Assembly: GCA_963585895.1 (NCBI GenBank)
Contig: CAUZXS010005819.1
Coordinates: 2,501-66,500, forward strand
Direction of reading: 5' to 3'
DNA: 64,000 bases
Origin: Sepioteuthis lessoniana
Lineage: Eukaryota > Mollusca > Cephalopoda > Myopsida > Loliginidae
Both the position numbers and the translations under genes were made by a program. The notes beneath the pieces are model-generated. The model did not search any database. It was not told where the DNA came from and saw only the letters and a program-made list of their open reading frames with translations. Shown here piece after piece: positions 9,206-19,435 of this stretch; position 1 is the stretch's first letter, and each line of letters begins with the position of its first letter.

Positions 9206-10037
9206 GTTTGGTTTGGCTTGGCTTCTTTGTTTAATGGCATATTGTTATATTTTGACCTTCGACCCGGCCCAAAAATACTATTCCAAGGTAATACACCGGA
9301 AGGAAGTGACACATTCCAGCGGCCAGTAATCGAAAGAGATCGCGTGGGCGGATTAAGGCTTATGATATGGGACAAGGTAAAGGTCCTATTATGCCACTAC
9401 CGTGATGCACCGGAAGAGAGTAACCTCTGAACTGCATGACAGTTATTTACGTTTGATGACGATTAAACATCCGATTTCAAAGATCCAGTAGGCGATCGTG
9501 TGGGCGTTGAATTATTATTTAACTCAGTTGAGTTTGGGGTGCCAAAGCAATTGCCAGCAGAATTCCAGACAGCTAGAGACCAGATGTGGTAGGGAAGGCC
9601 ACACCCAACCGAGGGGGCCCGCGGAAAGCCCCGATGGAGTAGACCCCAACATCAGGAGAACAAGAAAGACACAACGTGACGGTCATAACAGTGGGGTAAA
9701 AATATGAAGTTTATGTTCGGTCTCCAACACCCTCTCACATGCAAACCTTGAACAACCCTTTCGAAACCCTTGCAATAAAGTGAGAGGTAAATATATTTGA
9801 AAAGAAGTCTTCCTGCGTCTTTTCTTCCTGTGTCTTCCTCTTGCGTCTTTCTGCGTGCGTCTTTATTATTGAGTCGTTATGATACGGCAAATGAGTATAT
9901 AACAATATCAACCTTTGTAGGTTATTTAATGCCAAAGCCATTCTCCAAGAAGAACAGTAGTGGTACTATTTAACCCATAGCTAGGAGGATAAGGGAGTTC
10001 ATACCTTTCCCAAGGGTATTTGCCCGAAAGTGAACTA
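9206..10037 (-). mobile_element. SINE-A (5'-truncated), split by a solo LTR
   Basis: The reverse SINE-A tail (TTTGGTTTGGCTTGGCTTCT... TTTAATGGCAT) lies at 9206-9242. The rest continues at 9905-10037 through CATAGCTAGGAGGATAAGGG to AAAGTGAAC. The tRNA head is missing. The two halves join exactly at an LTR with a 4-bp duplication. Confidence 0.85.
9243..9904 (+). mobile_element. solo LTR, family LTR-1
   Basis: 662 bp bounded by the perfect terminal inverted repeat TGTTATA...TATAACA and flanked by ATAT on both sides (9239-9242, 9905-9908). It interrupts the GGCATATCAACC of a SINE-A tail. AATAAAG near 9774 suggests a plus-orientation polyadenylation signal. The copy at 20884-21457 shares the CGACCCGGCC 5' block and the AATAAAGTGAGA 3' block. 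No internal retrotransposon sequence adjoins it, so it is a solo LTR; the superfamily is not identified. Confidence 0.82.
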
Positions 10038-10359
10038 CCTACAAATCACTCGCAGGGTGGTTTTGAAAAATGCTTTTACCCCCTTTAGGTAAGGAGGCAC
10101 GCTGAAACAAAACTTATTCTCACCCACCCGCCGCGAAACCCGGTAGGGGAGTATATCGAAATTGATTTTAACGGCTTATCGACTCGTCTGGGGTTATTTT
10201 ATGCCTCAAAGTTCGAAAATCGCGTTCATTGTATGTTCATATTTACAATTGTCTTGAACTTGTTTAAAAGGGGTTTGTTGTTGTTTGTTTTTGTTTGCAC
10301 ACAGTCCTACCAAATAATTTTTAACAGATCTATTTGATCCATGGATTTGTTTGCTTTTT
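10038..10359. other. unassigned, with a short REP1b tail piece
   Basis: 10190-10250 (GGGGTTATTTTATGCC, TTCATTGTA) matches 39953-40020 and looks like a REP1b tail in reverse. The remainder, including a GC-rich patch at 10120-10150, is unassigned. Confidence 0.4.
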
Positions 10360-10570
10360 TTGTTTTAATGGCATATCAACCTTCATGGATTATTTAATGC
10401 CAAATCCTCCATGTAGAAGAATAGGAGTGCTTCTAAATCATAGCTGGTGGGATAAGGAAGTTAATACTCTTCCCCGAGGTATTTGTCCAAAAGTGAACGT
10501 AATACCGTGATGTGAGTTTGAACTCGCTAACTACGATGTCACAGCCCAGTACGTTAACCACTAGGTTAAT
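10360..10570 (-). mobile_element. SINE-A subfamily copy
   Basis: Reverse tail (TTTAATGGCATATCAACC), then TCATAGCTGGTGGGATAAGG, and a tRNA-like head near 10510-10565 with GTGAGTTTGAACTCGC and GTTAACCACTAGG. Moderately diverged. Confidence 0.7.
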
Positions 10571-10872
10571 ACTTAATGATGCATATTACTTTTGCTGCTG
10601 CATTTTGTAATAAATTTCAGTTACAACAATAGAAAAAAACCTTTTCCGAATAAAATCAGAAAATATTCTGAGTTCCAGACAATCAGCCTAGTTCAAAAAC
10701 GCCCAACAACTCAGGCCATATTCCTTTGCCTACGAACCGCTAGCTTAACGCACTGACGACAGCAGTCCACGAGCGGTGGACACCGATCGAACTAAGGACA
10801 ACAGCATCGGCTTGCTCGCAACTTACACCGACCAAGCTCCGAGTTAACCATATTTACTCACTTTTACCAACC
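10571..10872. other. stretch without recognised features
   Basis: Contains a perfect 6-bp stem, GTCCAC (10765-10770) with GTGGAC (10776-10781), but no gene or named repeat. Confidence 0.4.
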
Positions 10873-11260
10873 CCTCCGCTCGGGCAGGATATCTCTACAG
10901 AAGGGTAAGATTACCTCAATGAGGGTCCTAGATATGACCCTAAACAATCTAATGGTGAAGCTCCAGTAATGAGAAGGAGGAGGTCAGACACCAGAAGAAA
11001 ATTCGTGCCCTGCAGGACTATGTATCTAGAGATCCTATGTCTAGCAATGTGAACCATGCTAAGTCTCCCGGTACGAAGCCAGGTGACCTTGCTGGTCATA
11101 GATTCACCAGACCAGGAGGTCTAGTGCAATGGGAATCTACGCTTGTCATTGATACTCAACCCGGTACGAATGCCAGGTGGCCTAGCCGAGCCTGGGAACC
11201 TAAGGTACAAACTCCTGTACTAATATTTTGGCAGGTGCATGTTTTTGTACAATTAAATCT
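10873..11260 (+). repeat. SINE-C end, REP1b head and local repeat
   Basis: 10858-10890 is a minus-strand SINE-C 3' end (ACCAACCCCTCCGCTCGGGC). 10891-10980 is a plus-strand REP1b head piece (CTACAGAAGGGTAAG...GAAGCTCCAGTAATG). 11065-11185 holds two copies of CCCGGTACGAAxxCCAGGTG about 96 bp apart, otherwise unassigned. Confidence 0.5.
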
Positions 11261-11545
11261 CCGTGGCGTAATGGTTAAAGTGCTGGACTGCGAAATCGAA
11301 GTAAGCTAGTTCAAATTCCAGTCACGCTACAACGTTCACTTTCGGAAAAATACCTTTGTGAAAGGCATGAATCCCCTCATCCTCTCAGCAATGGGTTAAA
11401 CAGTATCACAACTGGCCTTATCCAACAATTGCATTTAATAACACACGAAATTTGATATGCCATTAAACAAAGAGACCAGAAGCGATTTCCTACCCTGTAG
11501 GCATAAAATAACCCTAGATGGGTTGACATGCCGTTAAAATCAAAC
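11261..11545 (+). mobile_element. SINE-A subfamily copy followed by a REP1b tail
   Basis: 11261-11482 is a SINE-A with head CGTGGCGTAATGGTTAAAG and tail GATATGCCATTAAACAAAG. 11490-11545 is a REP1b hairpin tail, AGGCATAAAATAACCC then GGGTTGACATGCC. Confidence 0.72.
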
Positions 11546-11994
11546 AACCTTGAGTTTCTAGTCAACGGGAAAAATACCACTTGATGTTTTTACTTTTTGG
11601 ACTTCCGTACTTTAAAATTCTGGATGTTAGCTTTTGTTAGGGACGAACGAAAATTTCCCACAATTTATGTTCTGAAAACTTAGGGGAAAAAAAGTTAACT
11701 TTTTTTAAATTCTTGGTGGGCGGGGGTCTTCAGAATCTCTTGCCAAAATTTTAGAAACGCGTTTTTCTGCGTTTGATAGATTATGATGCCAATGAACATC
11801 CATAAATGCGAAAAAGATCCCTTAAGTTTAGGAATCTGTTATTCGGACTGGAATGTAACGGTGTCTGGGGTGAGGGAGCCAAAAATATGCCAGATTCTGC
11901 AGCTCCTGCAATTTCTATTTTTATGATTATTTATCTTGGCAAGTTTCAACAACCACCGATGAATGAAATAGCCTCAATGCTAATGTGATGTTGA
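11546..11994. other. stretch without recognised features
   Basis: AT-rich, no recognised gene or repeat. Confidence 0.4.
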
Positions 11995-12026
11995 AAGAGA
12001 GAATCTCTCTCTCTCTAGTTTTGTCT

Positions 12027-12064
<38 letters not shown>

Positions 12065-12072
12065 CACTCAAG

Positions 12073-12104
<32 letters not shown>

Positions 12105-12163
12105 GTTTTGTCTTTGGTTTCTCTCTCTCTCTCTGGTTTCTCTCTCTCTGTTTTATCTCAAGG

Positions 12164-12214
<51 letters not shown>

Positions 12215-12270
12215 GTTTTGTCTTTAGTTTCTCTCTCTCTCTCTCTCTCGTTTTCCCTCTCTCTCTCTCA
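11995..12270 (+). repeat. compound CT minisatellite
   Basis: Blocks of (TC)n separated by repeated spacers such as AGTTTTGTCTTTGGTTTC, AGTTTTGTCTTTAGTTTC and CTCAAGGTT. The long frame over it is a Leu-Ser repeat and is not a gene. Confidence 0.9.
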
Positions 12271-12846
12271 AAAAAAAATGCCAGCTTCTCAACCACATGT
12301 CATTCCCAAATAAGGCAAAACGGAAGGTCTCCCTAAGCCCAGCTGATTGCTATTACAACAGTTTAGTTGCTTCTGCTGTTTACTACTCTCAGCAGGAGTA
12401 GCAGCAGCAGCAGCAACAACAAGCAGACGAAGAAAGAAGAAAGGAAAAAATAAAGGATAGTTTTCACCGGCCGGTTGGAAAACACGGCTATAATTGTATG
12501 CGCGAATTTGTGTCTGTGTGTGTGTTAAGCAGGGGAAGGTGGGGATGGGTGAGGAAGAAGACGAAATCAGTTCTTGTACAAGGGCGAATTTATTTAGAAC
12601 TGTGATCTCCATCTTGTAGTGGGCGAGGTATTTCCTACATCTAGCGACAAATATCTGTTTGAGGCCAAGATCTTGAATACTATTTTTCCAAGGCCATGGT
12701 GCTACACAATCTTGCCGCTCCCATTTGGTCCTGAACGAGGATTCAGTTGGCATTTAGCAATAGCAAGTCTGTCCTGTTAATCTCGAGTTAATTCAATCCA
12801 AATCTTGTGTCCCAATATCATGGTCTTGTGTCAGTCTGAGTTAAAT
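12271..12846. other. stretch without recognised features
   Basis: Includes a (CAG)n-like patch near 12392-12425. The 154-codon minus-strand frame at 12289-12753 shows no recognisable domain and probably runs through non-coding DNA. Confidence 0.4.
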
Positions 12847-12863
12847 ATCTTTCGGTGCTTGTA

Positions 12864-12991
12864 GTAATTTACGAAGGTCTTTACTTCGATTTAGCACAAG
12901 GCCAAATGAATGGGGCACCCAATGAGACTCGAACTCACTCGTGTAGGTTTGCTAGTCTAACTTGCTAACGATTACACCACCAGAGGTGCCC
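12864..12991 (-). mobile_element. SINE-D, short full copy with TSD
   Basis: On the minus strand: head GTGGTGTAATCGTTAGC, B-box-like GAGTTCGAGTCTCATTGGG, then GCCTTGTGCTAAATCG and an end at about 12864. It has a perfect 17-bp duplication, ATCTTTCGGTGCTTGTA, at 12847-12863 and 12992-13008. This defines a 128-bp SINE. Confidence 0.9.
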
Positions 12992-13239
12992 ATCTTTCGG
13001 TGCTTGTATGAGAGATGGTCATCAGATTGTTTCTTGTGAGTCCAGAGTCTCACTGTAATAACCTTGTGCCAGACTCTAAGCTTTGTTAATACATGAGTAT
13101 ATGAGCAGTTTAGTAGATTATGAGGCAGAACTGAAAAGTTCTCGGTTCGACCAATCATGTTGTTATGCCTTAGAATATGCTGAGTGTGAGTGTTCTATAA
13201 TAAAGGAATGATTTTTTTTTAATATATTAATCATTTTTC

Positions 13240-13763
13240 GTTAGTTATATTTGATAGGGCTTTGAAGTATTCGGGTTAAGAATCCAGGTGCATAGTCATT
13301 GGGTGCAGTTTTACGCTCGTGCGCAAAGGATATGACAATTTGTCATAATGGACCCCCAGAGAGGAAATAGGGCTGGAGTGTGGATGACGCCATGCCCAGA
13401 AGAGATGGTCCCGAGAATTTGAGGATTTTGAAAAGACGTCAGTTGGGTATTCGACCGTTGAGGCATAGAATTGTTTTCTACCGTTGAGGCGTGCGGTTTA
13501 TTTTTTCAGATCTCGACCGGCAGAGACGAATTGAGATCTTAAACATCACAAGATGCGCCGCGCTTTGGGGTGGGGTCATCATAGTATGGTTGGCATAGAT
13601 TTTTAAGAATTGTGTCTCTCTCCTCGTGTCGCCATGGACCGAAATCAGAAATTAATAAACCCGTTCGTATCTGAAACGAAAGGGTCCGCCCGTAATTGTG
13701 TATGTGTTTGCATATGAATATGTATTGTATTACTGTTGTGATTGATCTCATCATGGTATACAA
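13240..13763 (+). repeat. REP2 dispersed repeat
   Basis: Shares ordered blocks with 60466-61030: GTGACGCCATGCCCAGAAG-like, GAGGATTTTG, TTGTCTCTCTCCTCGTGTCG and TTCGTATCTGAAAC. Its nature is unclear. A solo LTR is possible, but no TG...CA ends or duplication are evident. Confidence 0.55.
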
Positions 13764-13894
13764 CATAAGTATATCCCCTGAAGAGAGGTAAGACCTCCAC
13801 AAACACCAGCGAAAACAATATGCCCTGGGTATGAGTTCAGGGAAGTGCCATTACTCTTACGTTTACTCGAACCCGAAGTGGAAGTACTTGTTAG

Positions 13895-14470
13895 TGTCTC
13901 ATGTCATCATCATGTCACACCACCAGCACGGATCTCCCTGGCCCTCTCCCGCCACCCTTCTCTATCGTCCATCGCTCCCGGTAGGTCTTCAAGGCTACAT
14001 CCTATATCGGCACGGATCTGTTGTATGTAATTTCTGCCTTTGCTCGTCCATGTGAAGAGGTCCATAGGAGTATGTCACTTATGCGTTCGTCCCTGCTTCT
14101 CAAGCAGTGTCCTGCATGTCTGGTTTGTCTAACTTGGATAGTTTTCGTGATGAGTGGTAAGCGGTCGTACAGCTGCTGCTTTGTGGGGTGCTGCCTCCAG
14201 GACTTGTTTAATATTGCTCGCAGCATTCTTGTCAAGCTTTTTCGCCATACGTTTATTTAGCGTCCATGTAGTGCCTCCATACAGCAGTATCGACACGACA
14301 GCTGCTTGGAAGAAATTGCGTTTCATTTTATCGGTCAGGTCTGACTTCCATATGACCGATATCCTACTGTTAGCTGGCCATGCCTTTGCTAGTCGCGTGT
14401 TGATGTCTGTCTCGGTTGATGAGACGCTGCTTCCAAGGTTAGTGAACTTGTCTACAAGTTTCAGAACTAG
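13895..14470 (-). mobile_element. RTE-type LINE, 5'-truncated 3' end
   Basis: Minus-strand product includes LVDKFTNLGSSVSSTETDI, RLAKAWPANSRISVIWKSD, FFQAAVVSILLYG and a C-terminus with RTRHAGHCLRSRDE. It has frameshifts. The 3' end is CATGATGATG on the minus strand. Flanks GTCTCATGT (13886-13894) and GTCCCAAGT (14471-14479) match at 7 of 9 and sit in one REP1b, consistent with an aged duplication. Confidence 0.8.
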
Positions 14471-14712
14471 GTCCCAAGTATGGGTTAAATAGATGTTCAA
14501 AAATTATTTGTGTTTGATCGAAATACTTGATACTAAGTAACCGTTATTTATTTGTAGTAAGTATAGTTCCTTGAAACAATTTTTTCCTTACGATAATGAG
14601 TTACTTGGAATCAGATAACTATGTGCAAACAAAAAATTATAATCATTTGGAGCCTTAGTATTATTTAAGTATTAAGAATTATTGAAATGGTATTAAGTAA
14701 AAAAAAAAAAAA

Positions 14713-14957
14713 GTAAAGTTGGCAACCGTAGTCGAGGGCGACCAGAAGGCTCCCTTTTCAATAGCTACTACACCGAGGTGTAATGGAGGGCGATACTCCA
14801 TTCCCTGGATTGTTCTACTTTACCCTTGATCCTTACCTTATACTGTTGAGTGTTAAGCAAGGTGGCATCAAGTACCATTTTTGAGTCTTTGGTATGACTC
14901 TACCTGGGATTGAACCCGTGTCTCCCGGATCATTGGCGAACACTCTACTCATTAAAA
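14713..14957 (-). mobile_element. SINE-B copy
   Basis: Reverse copy from AAAGTTGGCAACCGTAGTCG at the left, through CTACACCGAGGTGTAATGG, to GGGATTGAACCCGTGTC and GGCGAACACTCTACTCATT at the head. Confidence 0.82.
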
Positions 14958-15060
14958 AGAATACTTGATATTCAACAATAAAAAAAACTCGAGTATACAA
15001 AAAAATGTAAATATAAATGTTAGATGAACGCAATTCCCTAACCTCTAGGCATGAAATAAC

Positions 15061-15351
15061 TGACCAAGAGAGACTTAGAGTTATTGCTATTGCATACGTT
15101 CATCCCACAATTCATCACAACTGACCCATCAAGACTCGATGTGTCAATTGTGCTTCTTCAACCTTCAAAAGAAATATTTAAAAAGATACCCTAAGACGCA
15201 AAGTTGACTTTAAAATAATTCTATACCAAAATCACGCAAGGTTCCCATTCGATGATATTATGTTTAGAGAGTAATCTATAAAAGTTTGGCATTGACTGCT
15301 ATGGAGCTTTGAAGGGCTGGAGTGGGTGGTAGTCTCCCAAATACCTTTACG
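15061..15351. other. stretch without recognised features
   Basis: No recognised gene or repeat. Confidence 0.35.
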
Positions 15352-15582
15352 GAGTCACCGTGGCGTAGTTGCTAAAAAGCTGAACCGCGGCTTCGTAGTA
15401 AGCGAGTTCGAACCCCAGCCGCGCTATTACGTTCTCTTTTGTACTAATACCCTTGAGAAAGGCATGAACTCTCTTATCCCCCAACTATGGGTAAAATCGT
15501 ACCAATACTATCCTTCTAGATTGATGGCTTTGGCATTAAATTAACCCACAAAGGTTGATATGCCATTAAACAAAGAAACCAA
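15352..15582 (+). mobile_element. SINE-A copy
   Basis: Head CCGTGGCGTAGTTGCTAAAA, B-box-like GCGAGTTCGAACCCCAG, central domain, and hairpin tail GGCATTAAATTAACCC...GGTTGATATGCC. No clear duplication. Confidence 0.8.
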
Positions 15583-15614
15583 ATACACATGTACATTGTA
15601 CGTCTTATATACAA

Positions 15615-16140
15615 CGATGAAAAAAAAAAAAGATATCTCCCGACATTAATAAGCGACTAACAAAGGCATGGTGAGCTATCGGTTATATGAAAGTCAGTCC
15701 TATTTGTTAAAATAAAACGCAAATTTTTCCAAGCAGCGGTCGTGTCTATACTACTAAATGGATGCACCACATGGATGCTGACTAAGCACATGGAGAAAAA
15801 ACTTGACGGCAATTGCGCAAGCGTGCTACGAACCATATACAAATCCTGGTGGCAACATCCAACAAAACAGCAACTATACGGCCACCTAGCTCCCATCACT
15901 AGAACCATTCAAATCGGACAAACAAGACATGCAGGATACAACTGGAGAAGTAAGGGTGAGCTCGTAAGCGACGTTCTCTCGTGGTCTCCTTTACACGGAC
16001 GACCAGGTGTTGGGTGCCCGGCTTGAACTTTTCGACATCAGCTCTGTACAGATACAGGGTGTAGTCTAGAGGACCTGCCGAATGCGGCGGTGAGAGACGA
16101 ATGGAGTGGGAAGTCCTTGCTCGTGGTACGATGACGATGA
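15615..16140 (+). mobile_element. RTE-type LINE, 5'-truncated copy with TSD
   Basis: Encodes degenerate RTE C-terminal sequence: FPSSGRV-type frameshifted start, then SILLNGCTTWMLTKHMEKK, SWWQHPTKQQLYGHL and QIGQTRHAG. It ends in GATGACGATGA. A perfect 10-bp duplication, TTATATACAA, lies at 15605-15614 and 16141-16150, which sets the truncation point and the 3' end. Confidence 0.85.
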
Positions 16141-16211
16141 TTATATACAAGCAAGTATGATCATTCCCTTCCTGATTGACCGAGAAATATTTTAGCATCT
16201 CTAGAATAGGT

Positions 16212-16428
16212 AAGTAAAGTTGGCGACCATAGTCGAGGGTGACCCGAAGGCTCCCTTTTCGATAGCTACTACACCAAGGTGTAGAGCAGGGTACTACTGC
16301 TTTTCTTGGATTGCTTCACTTTACCCTTGATACGTACCTTAAAATGTTGAGTGTTAAGCAATGAGGCATCAAGTACCATTTTTGAGTCTCCCGAGCCTTT
16401 GGCAAACACTCTAACCATTATGCCAATG
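16212..16428 (-). mobile_element. SINE-B copy with internal deletion
   Basis: Reverse copy from GTAAAGTTGGCGACCATAG to CAAACACTCTAACCATTATG. The tRNA B-box portion (GGTTCAATCCC in other copies) is missing next to GAGTCTCCCGAG. Confidence 0.78.
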
Positions 16429-16469
16429 TTCAAAATCACTTATAAATTTCTGAAGTATATATTGAGGGA

Positions 16470-16925
16470 TATGAACTGGCTTGGTTCATTTTTAAACGGT
16501 ATATCAACTCCTTCTGGGTTATTTAATACCGAAATTTGTAATCAATATTGTATTTTCTATGTTCCATTGCTCTTTTTTTTTTTATTTATTTGCCTATAAT
16601 TATTTATTTTCAAGCAAATTTAAGGTTTCAGTTATTCCTATCAAACGCCCCGAATTTGTATCCAATTATATACTTTTATAAATATCTAATTATCCTTTGT
16701 AAAAAAAAAAAAAAATCTTGCTTCATGCAACTATACCTAAACCAAATAATTTACATAAACTTCAATGGTTTCAAGTATTCCTATCTAGTATTAATAATTC
16801 TAATTAACAATAGTCATTTGTTTGCACACAGTTGAATGGTTTCAAGCATTCGTATTTAATACTAATTAACTGTATGCAAAGAAATGTTTAATTCTAAATT
16901 AAATTAGTATTAGATCGCAAAACCA
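16470..16925 (-). repeat. REP1b tail and sub-repeats
   Basis: Decayed reverse hairpin tail at 16480-16535 (AACGGTATATCAACTCC...GGGTTATTTAATACC), then TTTCAAGTATTCCTATC sub-repeat units to about 16925. Confidence 0.6.
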
Positions 16926-16954
16926 TCTAACTGTTCCCCAGCTATAGATTAAAT

Positions 16955-17117
16955 CAGGGATGGGCAAACTGCAACCCGCTGCACGTTTCTGTGCAGCCCG
17001 CAGTAGCCCCTAAAAATAAACATTTACGCTAAATTCTTTTGATTTTAAACGATGCAGCCTTTTGATAATTCATAACCCAGTGATGCGGACACCCACCAAA
17101 AAGTTTGCTCGCCCCAG
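16955..17117. mobile_element. hAT-type MITE, 163 bp
   Basis: Ends CAGGGATGGGCAAACT and AGTTTGCTCGCCCCAG form imperfect terminal inverted repeats (12 of 16). The CAGGGNTGGGCAAACT type is common in hAT elements. Flanks GATTAAAT (16947-16954) and GGTTAAAT (17118-17125) match at 7 of 8, the duplication length expected for hAT. No transposase is encoded. Confidence 0.8.
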
Positions 17118-17127
17118 GGTTAAATAG

Positions 17128-17377
17128 GGGATGTCCTCGTAGTGTAATGGTTAAAGCGATGGAACGCGGAATCGTAGTACGCGAGTTCGTACTCCAGTCG
17201 CGCTATTACGTTGACTTTCGGGCAAATACCCTTGGGAAAGGTATGAACCCCCTTATCCTCCCAGCTATGGGTTAAATAGTACCACTACTGTTCTTCTTGG
17301 AGAATGGCTTTGGCATTAAATAACCTACAAAGGTTGATATGCCATTAAACAAAGAAACCAAACCAAACCAAACCAAA
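17128..17377 (+). mobile_element. SINE-A, full length
   Basis: All parts are present: head GTCCTCGTAGTGTAATGG, B-box-like GCGAGTTCGTACTCCAG, ACTTTCGGGCAAATACCC, CCAGCTATGGGTTAAATAG, hairpin tail, and a 3' (AAACC)n run. A perfect 14-bp duplication, CCAGGGTTAAATAG, at 17114-17127 and 17378-17391 includes the last bases of the hAT MITE, so this SINE came after it. Confidence 0.93.
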
Positions 17378-17407
17378 CCAGGGTTAAATAGTACTGTTAT
17401 GGATAAA

Positions 17408-17490
17408 AAATAAAAGTAAATTCAAAAAGTTCCCAGAAATTCCTGACGGAACTGCACATGCCTGAAATAAAAGTAAATTCAAAAAGTTCC
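17408..17490 (+). repeat. short direct repeat
   Basis: The 26-bp unit beginning AAATAAAAGTAAATTC and ending AAAAAGTTCC occurs twice, about 57 bp apart. Confidence 0.75.
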
Positions 17491-17582
17491 TTTTCTTGTT
17501 TTGCACCATTCACAGACTAGAAGACCCCCAGCGAATCAAGAGGAGGTAAGAAACTAACGGAGTTGGATATCAAAATCCAAAA

Positions 17583-18553
17583 CTAGACATTGGGGTTGTA
17601 GAATACACCGACTGCTTCTCTGCAAATATATGACACTAAACAATCTGATGGTGGGGTTCCAGCAATGCTGGAGCTATGAGGAATGCGAAGTACCCCTTTA
17701 TTGCCATCGCTCCCAGGTCCACTCTGGCTAGGAGTGGTAGCACCTGATAAGGGTCCTATCTATGAGTTAAATAGAACTAAACGGTGGTTGGCGTTTACAG
17801 TTTTTATGCATTTAAACTGCGTATTTATGCTGAAATGAATTGCTTAAAATAGAACTGTTTTGACATTAAAACTGCGTACTAATGCTACACTGAATTGCTC
17901 GAAATAGAACTGTTTTGACACCTAAACTGTGTACTTATGCTAAACTGAATTATCTGAAATAAAACTGTTTTGACATTAACTCGGTGTATTGCCCAGTCGG
18001 CTGGGGCTGTAGAATAAACTGACTGCACCTTTGCAGAGGGGTAAGACCCTCCCCAATGAGTTTCCTGGATATGACACTAATCGGTCTGATGGTGAGGTCC
18101 CAGTAATGCTGGGGCTTTGGGGAATACGGAGCACCCCTTCATTACCATTGCTCCCAGGCTCACTCTGGCCCGGTGTGGTAGCACCAGATAGGGCCCTATT
18201 TATGGTTTAAATAGAATTAACGGCATACTTATGCTAAACTGAATTGTTTGAGTAAACTGAATAGCTTGAAATAGAAATGTTTTTGACAATTAAACCGTAC
18301 TTACACTAAAACTGTGTGCTTATGCTAAACTGAATTGTTTGAAATAGAACTGTTTTTGATATTGAAAATGTACTTACACTAAACTGAATGGTTATATATG
18401 ACTGCTTGAATAGTTTAAAATAGAAATGTTTTTGATAAACTGTGTACTCATGCTAAACTGAATTGTTTGAACTAGAAGTGATTATTAATATAAAAATGGA
18501 TTTGGTGTTAAATAACCCACAAAGGTTGATATGCCATAAAACCAAACCAAGAC
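17583..18553 (+). mobile_element. REP1 dimer (two heads, one tail)
   Basis: Heads start at about 17590 (partial) and 17992 (GCCCAGTCGGCTGGGGCTG). Each is followed by sub-repeats of the AAACTGAATTGTTTGAAATAG type. Only the second is followed by the hairpin tail at 18495-18553. Confidence 0.82.
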
Positions 18554-18579
18554 AAATGACACAAGTGAAATCTACATAG

Positions 18580-18832
18580 CCCAATAGTACCACTATTTAT
18601 CTTCTAAAACAATGGCTTTAGAATTAAATAGCCCACGAAGGTAGATATGCCATTAAACAAATCATTTAACTGTGAGCAAAAATAAATACCGATGCTTGAA
18701 ACCATTTAACTGTGTGCCAACAAATGTACTGTGGCTTTAAAATGCTATCAACAAATCGTATATTTAGATAAACAGGATTTGAGATTAAATAACCCACAAG
18801 GGTTGATATGCCATACAGCAGAACTAACTAAC
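18580..18832 (+). repeat. SINE-A 3' piece and REP1b sub-repeats with tail
   Basis: 18580-18662 is a SINE-A 3' end. 18663-18770 has AACCATTTAACTGTGTGC units. 18775-18832 is a hairpin tail with the stem AACCC/GGGTT. Confidence 0.65.
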
Positions 18833-19164
18833 AATTCCTAAACAGGACTTTTATACCCTTTGAAAAATATATTATATATCTCACAACTTTTTTGAAAGTG
18901 TTGGAATTGAGTGACACGAGGCCTTTGATCATAACTGGACATGTGGGAAGAAATACCCAAGATATAAAAAATAAACTTAGTTTTTGTTTAATGATAAATA
19001 AATGGACACACCAGAAAGAGATGTTGTTATTGTTGGAATTTATCTAATCTGGTAATATTTAAAAAAATGTTTAGAAAAAGCATTGGTCCAGTTGGTATCA
19101 GCTGTAGGCAAGGGGGGACTTGAGAAACCAAATAGATCAGAAATTTATACTACTTGTGAGTTTT
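18833..19164. other. stretch without recognised features
   Basis: No recognised gene or repeat. Confidence 0.35.
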
Positions 19165-19435
19165 ATTGTTATTTACTTTTGTTTAATGGAATATCAACCT
19201 TCGCAGGTTATTTAATGGCAAAGCCATTCCTTAGATACGACCTTAACAGTCTACTATTCTGGTTTAGTAGACCTGGGAGTAAAGGTAATTAAGGGTGGAC
19301 TCTAGACCCCCAAGAACTATGAAACAGGAAAATAATGTAGTTTAGTGCCATATACAAGATACACCTTTGGTGGGGTATCCCTTAGCAGAGAATGCAGTCA
19401 GTATATTCTTAGTCCTACCGACAACGCTGAATATT
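19165..19435 (-). repeat. REP1-type copy with SINE-A-like tail
   Basis: Reverse tail TTTAATGGAATATCAACC...GCCAAAGCCATTCC-like at 19175-19225. A short REP1 head follows (ACCTGGGAGTAAAGG, GCAGTCAGTATATTC) with no sub-repeat block between. Diverged. Confidence 0.55.

Larger units (their letters stand above)
13764..15060 (+). repeat. REP1b, interrupted by RTE and SINE-B
   Basis: The head is at 13770-13894 (GAAGAGAGGTAAGACC, GCCATTACTC...GAAGTGGAAGTAC). It resumes at 14471 with GTCCCAAGTATGGGTTAAATAG and sub-repeats to about 14712, then again after the SINE-B to a decayed tail near 15035-15060. Confidence 0.6.
16930..17402 (+). mobile_element. old SINE-A remnant split by MITE and younger SINE-A
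   Basis: CCCCAGCTATAGATTAAAT at 16936-16954 and TTAAATAGTACTGTTATGG at 17384-17402 are adjacent parts of one SINE-A central region. They were separated by a hAT-type MITE and then by a second SINE-A. Confidence 0.65.

Noticed and set aside
10753..10795. Second hammerhead candidate (CTGACGA followed by GTCCAC/GTGGAC hairpin)
   Set aside because: No GAAAC after the stem, unpaired bases between core and stem, and no stem I or cleavage site.
12289..12753. 154-codon minus-strand frame as a possible gene
   Set aside because: No recognisable domain, runs across a CAG/CTG-rich patch, and no homologous copy or splice context can be seen. Treated as chance.
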